A DNA stretch of 64,000 nt. Origin: a halophilic archaeon (lineage in GTDB: Archaea; Halobacteriota; Halobacteria; Halobacteriales; Haladaptataceae). Location of the stretch: contig QNGA01000004.1 in assembly GCA_003298465.1 (NCBI GenBank), positions 186,001 through 250,000 on the forward strand, in the 5' to 3' direction. The notes beneath the pieces are model-generated. The model was not told the DNA's origin. It saw only the letters and a list, made by a program, of their open reading frames with translations, and did not search any database. Positions 1 through 9,177 of the stretch are shown piece by piece. Position numbers and translations under genes: made by a program. Numbering within the stretch: position 1 is the first letter of the stretch; each line of letters starts with the position of its first letter.

Positions 1-413
1 GCTACCTGGAGCGACGAGATACCCGGAACCACGCGCACCGTTCGGTCGACCGCGGCCTGGACCTTGCCGACGAACTGGTAGCCCGAGTGGTTCGGGTCGC
101 CCATCAGCACGGCAGTTCCGTCCGCACCGTCGCCGACTCGCCGGGCGAACGTCTCGAGCGCGTCGGCTTCGTCGGCGTAGCCGCAGGACAGTAGTTCGGC
201 GTCGGTCTTCCCGCGAACGAAGTCGACGACCGTCTCGAACCCGACGACGACGTCCGCCTCGCGAATCGCTCGCTCTCCCCGGGGGGTCAGGTACTCCGGG
301 TTTCCCGGACCGATTCCGACCGCGTACACCGGGTTCTCCGCGGGCGTCTCCGGTGCGGACGCCGCGACCGCCGCCGGGTCGGGGCCGGATGCCAAATCGG
401 GTGGGTCGCTCAT
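1..413 (-). CDS. cbiE: Cobalt-precorrin-7 C5-methyltransferase CbiE (3' part outside window)
   Basis: Only the N-terminal 137 or so residues lie in the window; the gene runs off the left edge. After a Pro/Ala-rich leader of about 33 residues comes the SAM-binding start of the tetrapyrrole methylase fold (VYAVGIGPGNPEYLTPRG), then a FETVVDF segment and MGDPNHSGYQ, which fit CbiE rather than the other Cbi methylases. It would methylate C5 of the corrin ring using SAM in the cytoplasm. It begins 22 bases after cbiC, so it is the third gene of a cobN-cbiC-cbiE unit. Whether a CbiT domain is fused at the missing end cannot be seen, but a separate cbiT lies at 17792-18514. Confidence 0.85.
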   Translation of the reverse strand, partial: MSDPPDLASGPDPAAVAASAPETPAENPVYAVGIGPGNPEYLTPRGERAIREADVVVGFETVVDFVRGKTDAELLSCGYADEADALETFARRVGDGADGTAVLMGDPNHSGYQFVGKVQAAVDRTVRVVPGISSLQV

Positions 414-435
414 GTCGGGTCGACGTCTCCCCCTC

Positions 436-1173
436 TCATCGGTCGCTCCGCCCTTCGTTGGGCGCTTCCGGGGTTTCCAGCGAAATCTCGCCGTCCCGCG
501 CGTCGCTCGCGACGTGGACGAGTTCGTTCGTTAGCCCGGCCGCGAGTCCGCTTCCGCCGCGGCGACCGACGTTCGTGATGGCGGGGACGTCGTGCTCGCG
601 GGCGACCTCGCGGACGCGCTCGCGGCTCTCGGCGGCCTTCACGAATCCCACGGGCGTGGCGACGACGACGGCCGGACGGGTTCCCTCTTCGATGCAGTCG
701 GCCAGGGCCAGCGCCGCGGTCGGCGCGTTCCCGACCACGGCGACCGCTCCGTCGTAGACGCCTCGACGGTCGAGTTCGAGCACGGACGCGGCGGTTCGCG
801 TCATCCCCGTCCGCTCCGCGAGGTCGGTGCCGTTGCCGATGGCCTTGCGAACCGAACAGCCGTGGCCGCGCCCGGTGATTCCCGACTTCACCATCGTGAT
901 GTCGGTGACGATGGGTCGCTCGTCGAGCACCGCCTTCGCGCCCGCCCGGACGGGGTCGCCCTCGAAGCGCATCAGATGCTGGAACTCCGGGTCGCCGGTG
1001 GCGTGGACCGACTTCTGGCGGATTCTGTCGGGGAGCGTCTCGTCGGGGACGAGTTCCCGCACGCGGTCCATGCTCGTTTCGGCGATGTGCATGGCGTTCT
1101 CGGTGGTCGCGCCGAGGTCGGCGTACGCTTCGGCTTCGTCGTCGCCTGCCGAGGTGTCGGCGTCAGTCGTCAT
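436..1173 (-). CDS. cbiC: Precorrin-8X methylmutase CbiC
   Basis: The 245-residue product matches the precorrin-8X / cobalt-precorrin-8 methylmutase family in length and motifs. It moves the C11 methyl to C12 to give (cobyrinic) hydrogenobyrinic acid. Visible family features are the RIRQKSVHATGDPEF segment carrying the conserved His (about residue 57), the VTDITMVKSGI stretch and the GNAPTAALAL segment near residue 150. A short acidic N-terminal leader (about 25 residues) is typical of haloarchaeal proteins. Its start overlaps the end of cobN by 11 bases, which implies co-transcription and coupled translation. Confidence 0.93.
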   Translation of the reverse strand: MTTDADTSAGDDEAEAYADLGATTENAMHIAETSMDRVRELVPDETLPDRIRQKSVHATGDPEFQHLMRFEGDPVRAGAKAVLDERPIVTDITMVKSGITGRGHGCSVRKAIGNGTDLAERTGMTRTAASVLELDRRGVYDGAVAVVGNAPTAALALADCIEEGTRPAVVVATPVGFVKAAESRERVREVAREHDVPAITNVGRRGGSGLAAGLTNELVHVASDARDGEISLETPEAPNEGRSDR

Positions 1174-4100
1174 CGCTCGTCACCTCCGCGACGTCCGTCC
1201 CGTCGGCGCGCGCTTCGATGTCGCCGTCGACTCGGAGATTGACGTCGCGTACGCGGTCCGCCGTCTCGTCGTCGGCGTCCCACAGTCCGCGGTCGATGGC
1301 CTCGAGGAGCGTGTCGGTGATGCTCTCCAGCGCCCACGGATTCACGTCTCGCATCCACTCCTGACGGTCCTCGTCGAACGCGTACTTCTCGGCGACGTCG
1401 TCCCAGAGCGCGTCGCTCACGACGCCGGTGGTGGCGTCCCACCCGAGGACGACATCGACCGTCGTGGAGAGGTCGCCCGCGCCCTTGTACTCGTGGTCCT
1501 CCATGCTGTCGAGCCAGTCCGGATTGAGAACCCGAGCGCGCATCGCCTTCCGGACCTTCTCCTCGTTGGTGTAGACGTCGACGTTGTCCGGGTCGGCGGA
1601 GTCGCCGACGTACGAGGCGGGCTCCTCGCCGGCGATCTCCGAGACGGCGGTGATGAAGCCGCCGTGGAACGCGTACCAGTCGGAGCTGTCGAACTCGTCC
1701 TGCTCGGCGGTGTCCTCGATCTTCACCGTGGCCTCGACGCTGCCGAGCCGGCGCTGGAAGGCGTCGCGTGCTTCGGAGACGCGACCGCGCTTGCCCAGCG
1801 CGTAGCCGCCCCACTGGACGTACACGTCCGCGAGGTCGGAGCGGTCGTCCCAGTTGCCCTCGTCGACAGCCTTGTTCGTCCCCGCGCCGTAGCCCCCCGG
1901 TCGCGTGGTGAACACGCGATGGGTCGCCGCCTTCCGCGCGTCGGACTCGTCCATCCCGTCGGACTGCAGGCGTTCGGTCTCCTCCTCGACGTGCTTCTTG
2001 ACGTAGTTCGACTCCGGCGGCTCGTCGAGGTCGACCACGGCGTCGACGGCGTCGTGGACGACGCCGGCGGCCTGCGGGAACGCGTCGCGGAACAGGCCCG
2101 AGACGCGCGTCGTCACGTCGATGCGCGGCCGCCCCAGTTCCTCAAGCGGAATCGGGGTCACGTCGTCGATTCGTCCGGCGTCGGTCCACTCCGGCTCGAC
2201 GCCCATCAGCGCCAGCACCTGCGCGACGGTCTCCCCGCGAGTACGCACCGTCGGCGTCCCCCACGCGACGACGCCGATCTCCTCCGGGTACTCGCCCTGC
2301 TCGTCGTAGTGGCGCTCGGCGACGCCGTCGCCGACTTCGCGTCCGACCTGCCAGGCGCTCTTCGCCGGCACCTTCCGCGGGTCGAGCGTGTAGAAGTTGC
2401 GGGCGGTGGGGAGGAGGTCGACGCCGCCGCGCGTCGGAGCGCCGCTTCCGCCGGGGGGAACGTACTCGCCGGCCAGCGCGTCCGCCGTCCGGGGAATCTC
2501 GTCCTCGGCACCCTGCACGCGCGGTGCCGCCTCCTCGCAGACGAACGCCAGCGCTTCCCGAAGGTCGTCGTGGGCACCCGCCTTCGCGCGGGCGTCGCCC
2601 AACGGGTCGATATCGACGACGAGCAGGTTCATGTTCACCTCCGCGTCCGAGTCGGTCTCCGCTTCGGACGCGGGGACGTCGAATCCCCGTTCGGCCAGCG
2701 TCTCCACGAGCGCGATGCTCGTCTCGTACACCTCGTCGGCGGCCTCCGCGTAGGTCATCCCGAGCGTCTCGTCGTACGTCCCCGGTTCGTCGAGCATCCG
2801 CTGGTAGTCGACCCCGAGCACGCCGGCGACGCTCTCCCGGAGGCTCGGCGCGCCAGGGTTCTCCAGTCGGGTGAGCGCGACGAGGTACTCGACGAGGCGC
2901 TCGTCGGCGGGCGGTTCGCTCATCGTGTGGAGCCCCATCCGAATCTGGGTGGTCTTCACGTCGGTGAGGTACTCGTGAATCCGCTCGACGAGTTCGTCGA
3001 TGGAGACGTCGTCGCCCTCCACGCGCCCTTCGGCGAGCGTCGTCCCGGCCTGTTCGGGACCACGTACGTCCACCTTCTCCTCGACGCTTCCTTCGATTCC
3101 GAGTTCGACGGCGAGGTCGAGTTCCTCGACCGTCTGGCGAATGAGTCGTTCGAGGTGGTCGCCGTCGTCGGTCCGGGCGTCCTCCATGCCCGCCTCGCGA
3201 TACCTGTCCGCGAGTTCCTCCAGTTCGGAGAGTTCGTCGTACGTCCCCGCGTTGCGCATCACCGGCGTGAGGTGGTCGACGATGGCCGCGTACGAACGGC
3301 GCTTGGCCTGCGTCCCTTCGCCGGGGTTGTTGATGACGTACGGGTAGACGTTCGGCAGGTCGTCGATTAGCTGGTCCGGCGCGCTCTCGCCGTTCAACCC
3401 CACCGTCTTGCCGGGAAGCCACTCCAGACTGCCGTGCGTGCCGAGGTGCACGACGGCGTCGGCCTCGAAGGCGTTCCGGAGCCACGAGTAGAACGCCACG
3501 TAGTCGTGCGGCGGCTGGAGGTCCGAGTCGTGGTACACCTTCGAGGGGTCCGCGCCGAAACCCCGCGGCGGTTGCACGGTCACGAGGACGTTCCCGAACT
3601 CGACGCCCGGGATGGCGAAGGGGCGTTCCGGTGGGTCGCCCCACTCCGCCACGACGCTCTCCCGGAAGCGCTCGTCGGTGGACTCGAACCACCGTCCGTA
3701 CTGTTCCGGCGAGACCACGTCGACGCTCAAATCGCGTACGTCTTCGGGGGCGACCCAACGGTCGTCGAGGGTGAGTTGCGCGGTCAGTCGGTCGACGAGG
3801 GTCTGCCCGCTGTTCGGTAGTTCACCGCCGAGGTCGTAGCCTCGCCCCTGCAACTCTTCGAGGAGGTTGACGGTGCTCTCGGGGCTGTCGAGTCCGAAGG
3901 CCGTCCCGATGCCGTCGTCGCTCGGCGGGTAGTTGTGCAGGACGACCGCCACGCGCTTGTCCTCGTTGGGGAGGTGTCGGAGGCGCGCCCAGTTGACGGC
4001 GAGACGGGCCGCGTGGTCGACCCGGTCGTCGATGGGGAAGTGCTGTTTCGGAGCGCTTCCGATGCCGGCGGCGTCCTCCGTGCGCTCTTTCCCGCTGATC

Positions 4101-5104
4101 GGGTGGGTGATGACGTTCCCGTCGAACTCCGGGAGCGCGACCGACAACGCGAGTTCGAAGCCCATCACGCCGGTGTCGCTGCTCTCGTACCGCGAGCGCG
4201 ACCGCATCGTGGTGATCGTCTGGAGGACCGGGACGCCTAGTCGGTCAAGAAACACGTCCTCCGCGCTCTCGCCCTCGTCGCTCGCGTCCCGCCCTCGCTC
4301 GTCCATCGACAGCGAGAACATGAACGACGAGAGGACGGCGTCCACGACCGGTTCGCCGTCCTCGTCGAGCAACCAGTTGTCGACGACCCACTCGGCGTCC
4401 TCCTGTTCGTCGGTGTCGGTGGCCGGATTGCAGAAGACGGGGAGTGCGTCCGCGCCGTTCGCTTCGAGCGCTCGCACGAGAGCGTCCACGTACCGGGTGT
4501 TCTCGTGGGTCCAGTGGGACTCGTAGAACCACACCGCGACGGTCGGCGTCTCGTCACGCTCCGCGTTACGAGGCTCGTCGGCGCTTCGCTCCGGCGACGG
4601 TTCAGGGTCGATTCTGGCGCGCAGGTCTTCGTATTCGGCGCCCGGAACGTCGGGGTGATACACCCCCTCGGTCGGGAGCGCAACCGGGCCGTCGTACTCG
4701 CGGTCCTCGTCGGCGTAGGCGTCGACGAGAAAGCGGACGCAGTTGGCGACGTTGGCGGTTCCCCCGCGGTCCAGGTACTCGTAGACCGTCTCGCGGTCCT
4801 CGGTGGCGACCGTCGTGTCTTCGAGGGCGTACGCGTCGCCGGTCGACTTCACGACCAGCGGGACCCCTTCCTCGTCGAGACGGTCGACGGCGCGTTCGTA
4901 GCCGGGCATGCTCTCCTCCGCACCGTGGAGCCAGAACACGGCCGCGTCCGCGTCGACCGCCTCCTCGAGGAACGCTTCGACGTCCGTCCGCTCGTCGAGG
5001 TCGCCCTCCGAGCGGACGACGAGGTCGACGTCGACGCGCTCGGCCGCGGCCTGGACGGCTCCGAGTTCGTTCTCCGTGGCTGTGTACAGGGCAACTGTAG
5101 GCAT
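1163..5104 (-). CDS. cobN: Cobaltochelatase large subunit CobN
   Basis: At 1313 residues this has the usual CobN/BchH length. The signatures HLGTHGSLEWLPGK and YVINNPGEGTQAKRR in the middle of the protein are diagnostic of the large, porphyrinoid-binding chelatase subunit. The enzyme inserts cobalt into the corrin ring, with ATP hydrolysis supplied by the AAA+/VWA partner encoded divergently by chlID. The ATG start at 5104 lies only 34 bases from the chlID start. The gene leads the cobN-cbiC-cbiE unit. CobN normally belongs to late cobalt insertion, yet a CbiX chelatase of the early-insertion route is encoded at 11144-12409. Confidence 0.95.
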   Translation of the reverse strand: MPTVALYTATENELGAVQAAAERVDVDLVVRSEGDLDERTDVEAFLEEAVDADAAVFWLHGAEESMPGYERAVDRLDEEGVPLVVKSTGDAYALEDTTVATEDRETVYEYLDRGGTANVANCVRFLVDAYADEDREYDGPVALPTEGVYHPDVPGAEYEDLRARIDPEPSPERSADEPRNAERDETPTVAVWFYESHWTHENTRYVDALVRALEANGADALPVFCNPATDTDEQEDAEWVVDNWLLDEDGEPVVDAVLSSFMFSLSMDERGRDASDEGESAEDVFLDRLGVPVLQTITTMRSRSRYESSDTGVMGFELALSVALPEFDGNVITHPISGKERTEDAAGIGSAPKQHFPIDDRVDHAARLAVNWARLRHLPNEDKRVAVVLHNYPPSDDGIGTAFGLDSPESTVNLLEELQGRGYDLGGELPNSGQTLVDRLTAQLTLDDRWVAPEDVRDLSVDVVSPEQYGRWFESTDERFRESVVAEWGDPPERPFAIPGVEFGNVLVTVQPPRGFGADPSKVYHDSDLQPPHDYVAFYSWLRNAFEADAVVHLGTHGSLEWLPGKTVGLNGESAPDQLIDDLPNVYPYVINNPGEGTQAKRRSYAAIVDHLTPVMRNAGTYDELSELEELADRYREAGMEDARTDDGDHLERLIRQTVEELDLAVELGIEGSVEEKVDVRGPEQAGTTLAEGRVEGDDVSIDELVERIHEYLTDVKTTQIRMGLHTMSEPPADERLVEYLVALTRLENPGAPSLRESVAGVLGVDYQRMLDEPGTYDETLGMTYAEAADEVYETSIALVETLAERGFDVPASEAETDSDAEVNMNLLVVDIDPLGDARAKAGAHDDLREALAFVCEEAAPRVQGAEDEIPRTADALAGEYVPPGGSGAPTRGGVDLLPTARNFYTLDPRKVPAKSAWQVGREVGDGVAERHYDEQGEYPEEIGVVAWGTPTVRTRGETVAQVLALMGVEPEWTDAGRIDDVTPIPLEELGRPRIDVTTRVSGLFRDAFPQAAGVVHDAVDAVVDLDEPPESNYVKKHVEEETERLQSDGMDESDARKAATHRVFTTRPGGYGAGTNKAVDEGNWDDRSDLADVYVQWGGYALGKRGRVSEARDAFQRRLGSVEATVKIEDTAEQDEFDSSDWYAFHGGFITAVSEIAGEEPASYVGDSADPDNVDVYTNEEKVRKAMRARVLNPDWLDSMEDHEYKGAGDLSTTVDVVLGWDATTGVVSDALWDDVAEKYAFDEDRQEWMRDVNPWALESITDTLLEAIDRGLWDADDETADRVRDVNLRVDGDIEARADGTDVAEVTSDDD

Positions 5105-5138
5105 AACTCTATTAAACCTCTATTGTACTATTGCAAGT
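5105..5138. promoter_or_regulatory. Divergent cobN/chlID promoter with candidate operator
   Basis: Only 34 bases separate the two divergent start codons, so both transcripts must be leaderless or nearly so. TATTAAA at 5110-5116 lies 23-29 bases before the chlID ATG, the expected position of a TATA box for a leaderless transcript. AACCTCTATTG at 5115-5125 matches the AACCTnnnTTG element seen at the cbtB and cbiT promoters. A protein bound there could control both directions at once. Confidence 0.55.
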
Positions 5139-7280
5139 ATGGTTGATTTGGGAGAGACCAAAAAGCTGTCGCAGCCCTCCCGGTCGACGGTGCCGTTCCC
5201 CGCCGTCGTGGGCCAGGAGGAGCTGAAAGAGGCGCTCCTCGTCGCCGGGGCGAACGACGAACTCGACGGGCTACTGGTACGCGGCGAGAAGGGAACGGCG
5301 AAGTCGACGGCGGCGCGCGCCCTTACGGACCTGCTGCCCGACCAGCGCGTCGTCGCCGACTGTCCGTACGGCTGTCCTCCCGGCGACGACCCCGCGCAGT
5401 GCAGCGAGTGCCGGGCGAGGGACGATCCGCCCGTCGAAACGAGGGCGGTTCCCTTCGTGACGTTGCCCCTCGGCGCGTCCCGGGAGCGCGTCGTCGGTTC
5501 CCTGTCGGTCGCGGACGCACTGGACGGGGCGACGGAGTTCGACCCGGGTTTACTCGCCCGGGCGAACCGCGGCGTCCTCTACGTCGACGAGGTGAACCTC
5601 CTCGACGACCACCTCGTCGACGTCCTGCTCGACGCCGCGGCCAGCGGCGTCAATCGCGTCGAGCGCGACGGCGTCAGCGTCACCCATCCCGCCGACTTCA
5701 CGCTCGTCGGAACGATGAACCCCGAGGAGGGCGACCTCCGCCCGCAGTTCCGCGACCGATTCGCGCTCCAGGTCGAAGTGACCGGCGTGCACGACCTCGA
5801 CCAGCGGGTCGCGGTCGTCGAACGCGCCCTCTCGGGGTTCGACGACGACTACGACGCCGAAACCGCGACCGTTCGCGAGCGCCTCCGCGAGGCGCGCGAG
5901 CGTCTCCCGGACGTGACGATTCCGGATTCGCTCGCCCGCGAGGTGGTGGAACTCTGTCGGGACGCGGGCGTCGAAGGGCATCGCGCGGACATCGCCACGG
6001 CGCGAGGTGCGCGTACCCTGGCCGCCCTCGACGCGAGGGACAGGGTCATCGAGACGGACGTTCGCCGCGCCGCCGAACTCGCCCTGCCCCACCGTCTCCA
6101 GAGCCGACCCTTCGAAGACGCCCCCGATTCCGGGGACGTCGTCGACGACCACTTCACAGACGGACGGGAGGACGCTCGAGATGGCGAGGATAGCGTCGAG
6201 GATGGCCGCGACCAGCCCGAACGCGAGCACACGGAATCGGGGGACCCCCCCGAATCCGACGAGAGCGGTTCGGACGCGGAACGAGATGGCGATTTCGGCG
6301 AATCCGAGGAGGGAGACGACGACGGCGACGAGCCGAGCGACCCGCGAGAATCGCGGTCCGGCCCTCGTGACGGGTCCGAACGGGGAAGTACCGAATACGC
6401 GCCGACCGAAAGCGGCGGAGACGACTCCTCGAACGGCGACGGGAGCGACGGCGACGAGGAAGCGACGCCGCTCGTTCCCGGTCAACCACCCGCCGAAGCG
6501 GTCGACCCCAGTGACGGGGTGGCTCCGGACGTGAGTGCGCCGACGGCGGAGCGTGCAGACGGGAGCGGACGGGCCGGGGCGCGTCCGAGCGAACGCGGTC
6601 GCGGAACGCGGGTTCGGACGGAGCGTGCCGGACTCGACGACGCCGTCGACGCGGCGGCGTCCGTTCGCGCTGCCGCGGTCCGCGGCGGCGACCGCGTCGA
6701 GTCGCGGGACCTCCGTCGCTCGGTCCGCGAGGGCGAGAGTTCGACGCTCGTCGTGTTCGCGATGGACGCCAGTGCCTCGATGCGCGGTCCGATGCGGGCC
6801 GCGAAAGGCGTCGCCCTCGACCTCCTCCGGGACGCGTACGAATGCCGGGACGAGGTGTCGGTCGTCGCGTTCGCTGGCGAGAGCGCCGACGTGATCCTCC
6901 CGCCGACCGACAGCGTCGACCTCGCGGCGCGCCACCTCAAGTCGTTACCGACGGGCGAACGCACTCCGCTCCCGGACGGTCTCCGGGCCGCTGGCGAGGT
7001 ACTCGCGCGGGCGGACCCCGGCGAGGCCGTGGTCGTCCTCGTCACGGACGGGCGGGCGAACGCCGGTAGCGACTCCCCGACGGCGGACACGCGGACGGCA
7101 GCGTCTGCCCTCGCCGAACGCGGGGCGCACGTCCTCGTCGTCGACGCCGGTGACGGCGGGCGGACCGGGTTGGTCGAACTGATAGTCGACGAAACGGGGG
7201 GCGAACGCGTCCCGCTGTCGGCGTTGTCGGCCGAACGAATCGACGCGGCCGCCGGTTGCGCTCGCGAAAGTGAAGAGTAG
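5139..7280 (+). CDS. chlID: ChlI/ChlD-type chelatase ATPase fusion (AAA+ and VWA)
   Basis: This 713-residue protein fuses the two small chelatase subunits. Residues 1-330 form an AAA+ ATPase with Walker A GEKGTAKS (49-56) and Walker B VLYVDEVNLL. A four-Cys insert (C75, C79, C88, C91) follows the Walker A region and may bind a metal. A long acidic, low-complexity linker (about 340-480) leads to a VWA domain whose MIDAS motif DASAS begins at D543. It should power cobalt insertion by CobN, which is encoded divergently 34 bases away. The ATG at 5139 was chosen because it begins the VGQEELK-containing domain; the frame stays open further upstream only over cobN. Confidence 0.9.
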   Translation: MVDLGETKKLSQPSRSTVPFPAVVGQEELKEALLVAGANDELDGLLVRGEKGTAKSTAARALTDLLPDQRVVADCPYGCPPGDDPAQCSECRARDDPPVETRAVPFVTLPLGASRERVVGSLSVADALDGATEFDPGLLARANRGVLYVDEVNLLDDHLVDVLLDAAASGVNRVERDGVSVTHPADFTLVGTMNPEEGDLRPQFRDRFALQVEVTGVHDLDQRVAVVERALSGFDDDYDAETATVRERLREARERLPDVTIPDSLAREVVELCRDAGVEGHRADIATARGARTLAALDARDRVIETDVRRAAELALPHRLQSRPFEDAPDSGDVVDDHFTDGREDARDGEDSVEDGRDQPEREHTESGDPPESDESGSDAERDGDFGESEEGDDDGDEPSDPRESRSGPRDGSERGSTEYAPTESGGDDSSNGDGSDGDEEATPLVPGQPPAEAVDPSDGVAPDVSAPTAERADGSGRAGARPSERGRGTRVRTERAGLDDAVDAAASVRAAAVRGGDRVESRDLRRSVREGESSTLVVFAMDASASMRGPMRAAKGVALDLLRDAYECRDEVSVVAFAGESADVILPPTDSVDLAARHLKSLPTGERTPLPDGLRAAGEVLARADPGEAVVVLVTDGRANAGSDSPTADTRTAASALAERGAHVLVVDAGDGGRTGLVELIVDETGGERVPLSALSAERIDAAAGCARESEE

Positions 7281-7333
7281 CGTCCTCGAAAGACTTACAA
7301 CCTAGTTTGTATTGTGTGCAAGTGTAGTTTACC
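7281..7333 (+). promoter_or_regulatory. cbtB promoter with candidate cobalamin operator
   Basis: AACCTAGTTTG at 7299-7309 overlaps the position where a TATA/BRE would sit for the cbtB ATG at 7334. It matches 10 of 11 bases of the cbiT operon element AACCTAGGTTG. A GCAAG follows at 7318-7322, as it also does at chlID (5133-5137) with almost the same spacing. Confidence 0.5.
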
Positions 7334-7522
7334 ATGGCGACTGCCAAAGACACTGTTCACGGTCGGCTCGAACGCGCGCGAATCGAACTCTCGGCGACGC
7401 AGGTAGCTGTCGGACTCGCTCTCGTCGCCGCGGTCGGATTCGCACTCCTGTTCGTTCAACAGCCGATGATGCACGATTCGCTACACAACTTCAGGCACGC
7501 GGCGGGCGTCACCTGCCACTGA
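7334..7522 (+). CDS. cbtB: Cobalt transporter small subunit CbtB
   Basis: The 62-residue product has one transmembrane segment (about residues 20-42, VAVGLALVAAVGFALLFVQQ). A His-rich C terminus (MMHDSLHNFRHAAGVTCH) follows and is the hallmark of CbtB, where the histidines are thought to bind cobalt. CbtB works with CbtA, which starts 5 bases after its stop, as a cobalt uptake system commonly linked to B12 genes. Placed directly behind chlID and opposite cobN, it would supply cobalt to the chelatases. Confidence 0.88.
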   Translation: MATAKDTVHGRLERARIELSATQVAVGLALVAAVGFALLFVQQPMMHDSLHNFRHAAGVTCH

Positions 7523-7527
7523 CACCG

Positions 7528-8265
7528 ATGTTCACGAGATACGTCGCTCGCGGAGTGAAAGCGGGACTCGTCGCGGGCGTCGCGTTCGGCGCGTTCGTCG
7601 CGCTGGTTGCGAATCCGCTCATCGGTTACGCCGAGACGTTCGAGCACAACCACGGCGGCGGGGGACCGGTCGTCTCCGGAACGGTCACCACCGTCGTTAG
7701 CATCGGGGGCGGCGTCCTGTTCGGAATACTGTTCGGTGCCGTGCTGTTCGGTGCGGTGTTCTACTTCCTCGAACCGGCCGTTCCCGGCGCGGCCGAGACG
7801 AAGAGCTACGTGCTCGGGACGGCCGGCTTCGTCACCGTCTCGGGTGCACCGTGGCTCGTGTTCCCGCCGCAACCGCCCGGCATGGAGCAGGCGCTCGCGA
7901 CCGAGGTCAGAATCGGCTGGTATCTGGTCATGATGGCTACCGGCGCACTCGCCTGTGGTCTGGCCGCGTACGCGTACACGCATCTCCGCGCTCGTCACAG
8001 CCGAACACTGGCGGTCGTCGGTGCTTGCGGTCCGCTCGGACTGATACCGATGGTGGCGTTCGTCGCCCCGGCAAATCCGGTTTCGGGCGCGGTTCCGGCC
8101 CGGCTCGCGTTCGTGTTCCGGTCGGTCACCGCCGCGGGGCAGGTCGGTCTCTGGTTCGTCCTCGCAACCGCCCACGCGTGGTTCCGTCGCCGGGACCGAG
8201 CCGTCGAATCGGACGGCGAGCGGACGACGGTCACGGACGCTCCCGACTCGGTGCTCTCCGATTGA
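7528..8265 (+). CDS. cbtA: Cobalt transporter membrane subunit CbtA
   Basis: The 245-residue polytopic membrane protein shows about five or six hydrophobic segments. The N-terminal segment is followed by ETFEHNHGGGG, the His-containing loop typical of CbtA. The ATG at 7528 was chosen because it follows the cbtB stop by 5 bases and starts the first membrane segment. The stop overlaps the start of the next gene (TGATG), so cbtB, cbtA and the [2Fe-2S] gene look like one transcript. The predicted role is cobalt import together with CbtB. Confidence 0.88.
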   Translation: MFTRYVARGVKAGLVAGVAFGAFVALVANPLIGYAETFEHNHGGGGPVVSGTVTTVVSIGGGVLFGILFGAVLFGAVFYFLEPAVPGAAETKSYVLGTAGFVTVSGAPWLVFPPQPPGMEQALATEVRIGWYLVMMATGALACGLAAYAYTHLRARHSRTLAVVGACGPLGLIPMVAFVAPANPVSGAVPARLAFVFRSVTAAGQVGLWFVLATAHAWFRRRDRAVESDGERTTVTDAPDSVLSD

Positions 8266-8642
8266 TGGAGCACCGAACCGACGACGTCCGCGAACAGGGG
8301 TTCTCGGATCACGTCCTGGTTTGCACGAACGCACGTGACTCCGAGTACGCCTGCTGTGCGGACGCCCGCGGGGAAGCCGTCTACGAGTCCGTGAAACGTT
8401 GGCTACGCGAGCGGAACGTCTTCTGGTCGCGCGTCCACGTCGCCGAAACGAGCTGTCTCGGTCTCTGTAGCGAAGACGGTACGGCGATAGCGATCCACCC
8501 TCGCGGACGGTGGTACTCCGACGTTCGACCCGACGACGTCCCCGACCTTCTTCGCGAGGAGTTCGGACGCGAGGCGTCCCGGCTCGGTGTCGGCGCGGCG
8601 ACGGACTACGCGGACGACGAGTGCGACGGGCCCGAGGACTGA
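8265..8642 (+). CDS. Thioredoxin-like [2Fe-2S] ferredoxin
   Basis: This 125-residue protein has the Cys layout of the thioredoxin-like [2Fe-2S] ferredoxins: VCTN near residue 17, ACC near 25 and CLGLC (Cx3C) near 64, followed by the AIAIHPRGRWYSDV strand pattern. The same domain is fused to the C terminus of CbiX (11144-12409), where CLGRC and VAVYPDGVWYGGV line up. The gene overlaps the end of cbtA by one base. A redox role in corrin or cobalt chemistry is inferred from context. The acidic tail (DYADDECDGPED) is variable sequence. Confidence 0.82.
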   Translation: MEHRTDDVREQGFSDHVLVCTNARDSEYACCADARGEAVYESVKRWLRERNVFWSRVHVAETSCLGLCSEDGTAIAIHPRGRWYSDVRPDDVPDLLREEFGREASRLGVGAATDYADDECDGPED

Positions 8643-8763
8643 CCCTCCGGCCTCGTTGAAACCTCAGGATGTGACAAGAACGGCGTGTTGGGGGTCTAAC
8701 CCTCGTTTGCGTGATTTGCAATCAGGCTAAATAGCAGCGGCGCGTTAGATATTACGTAAGATA
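8643..8763 (+). promoter_or_regulatory. Upstream region of the cupin gene
   Basis: CTAAATAG at 8728-8735 is a plausible TATA box for a start near 8760. AACCCTCGTTTG at 8699-8710 followed by GCAA at 8719-8722 resembles the element at cbtB and chlID, but with one substitution and one inserted base, so it is only a weak candidate site. Confidence 0.3.
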
Positions 8764-9177
8764 ATGAGCGATGCTACGGGGGTCCACGCTACTCTGGCAG
8801 ACTTCGACGAGACGGGACTCGCTCTGGACGAGGCAATCTGGAGAGAAGCAGAATGGGGGGAGATGCGAGTCGGTTACGAGACCTATCTCCAGGACTTCGA
8901 TGATGCACCGCTTCTGAAAGGGCTTCCGAACGATCGGTGCCAGTGCCCCCACTGGGGGTATCTACTGTCGGGACGGATGACCGTGCTTTACGCCGACCAC
9001 GAAGAGGTCGTCGAGGCGGGCGAGATATACTACATGGCACCAGATCACACGATAGAGATAGATGCAGGTACCGTACTGATCGAATTCAGCCCGAAAGACG
9101 AATTCCGGAAGACGGCCGAGGTTGGCGAACGGAATCTTGCGGAACTCGAGGACAAGCAGCGCGAGACCGAACGGTGA
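8764..9177 (+). CDS. Cupin-domain protein
   Basis: The 137-residue product carries one small beta-barrel: WGYLLSGRMTVLYADHEEVVEAGEIYYMAPDHTIEIDAGTV spans most of the two cupin motifs. Possible metal or ligand residues are the His of CPHWG and the His of the PDH turn, and CQC lies just before the barrel. The function is unknown. The position behind the cbt genes and a possible variant of the shared promoter element suggest, but do not show, a link to cobalamin. The base composition before the gene is locally AT-rich (TTAGATATTACGTAAGATA), which fits a leaderless start at 8764. Confidence 0.75.
   Translation: MSDATGVHATLADFDETGLALDEAIWREAEWGEMRVGYETYLQDFDDAPLLKGLPNDRCQCPHWGYLLSGRMTVLYADHEEVVEAGEIYYMAPDHTIEIDAGTVLIEFSPKDEFRKTAEVGERNLAELEDKQRETER

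Noticed and set aside
827..3370. Long open frame on the plus strand opposite cobN
   Set aside because: High G+C makes antisense frames of real genes stay open. The product has no domain, and cobN with its signature motifs occupies the other strand.
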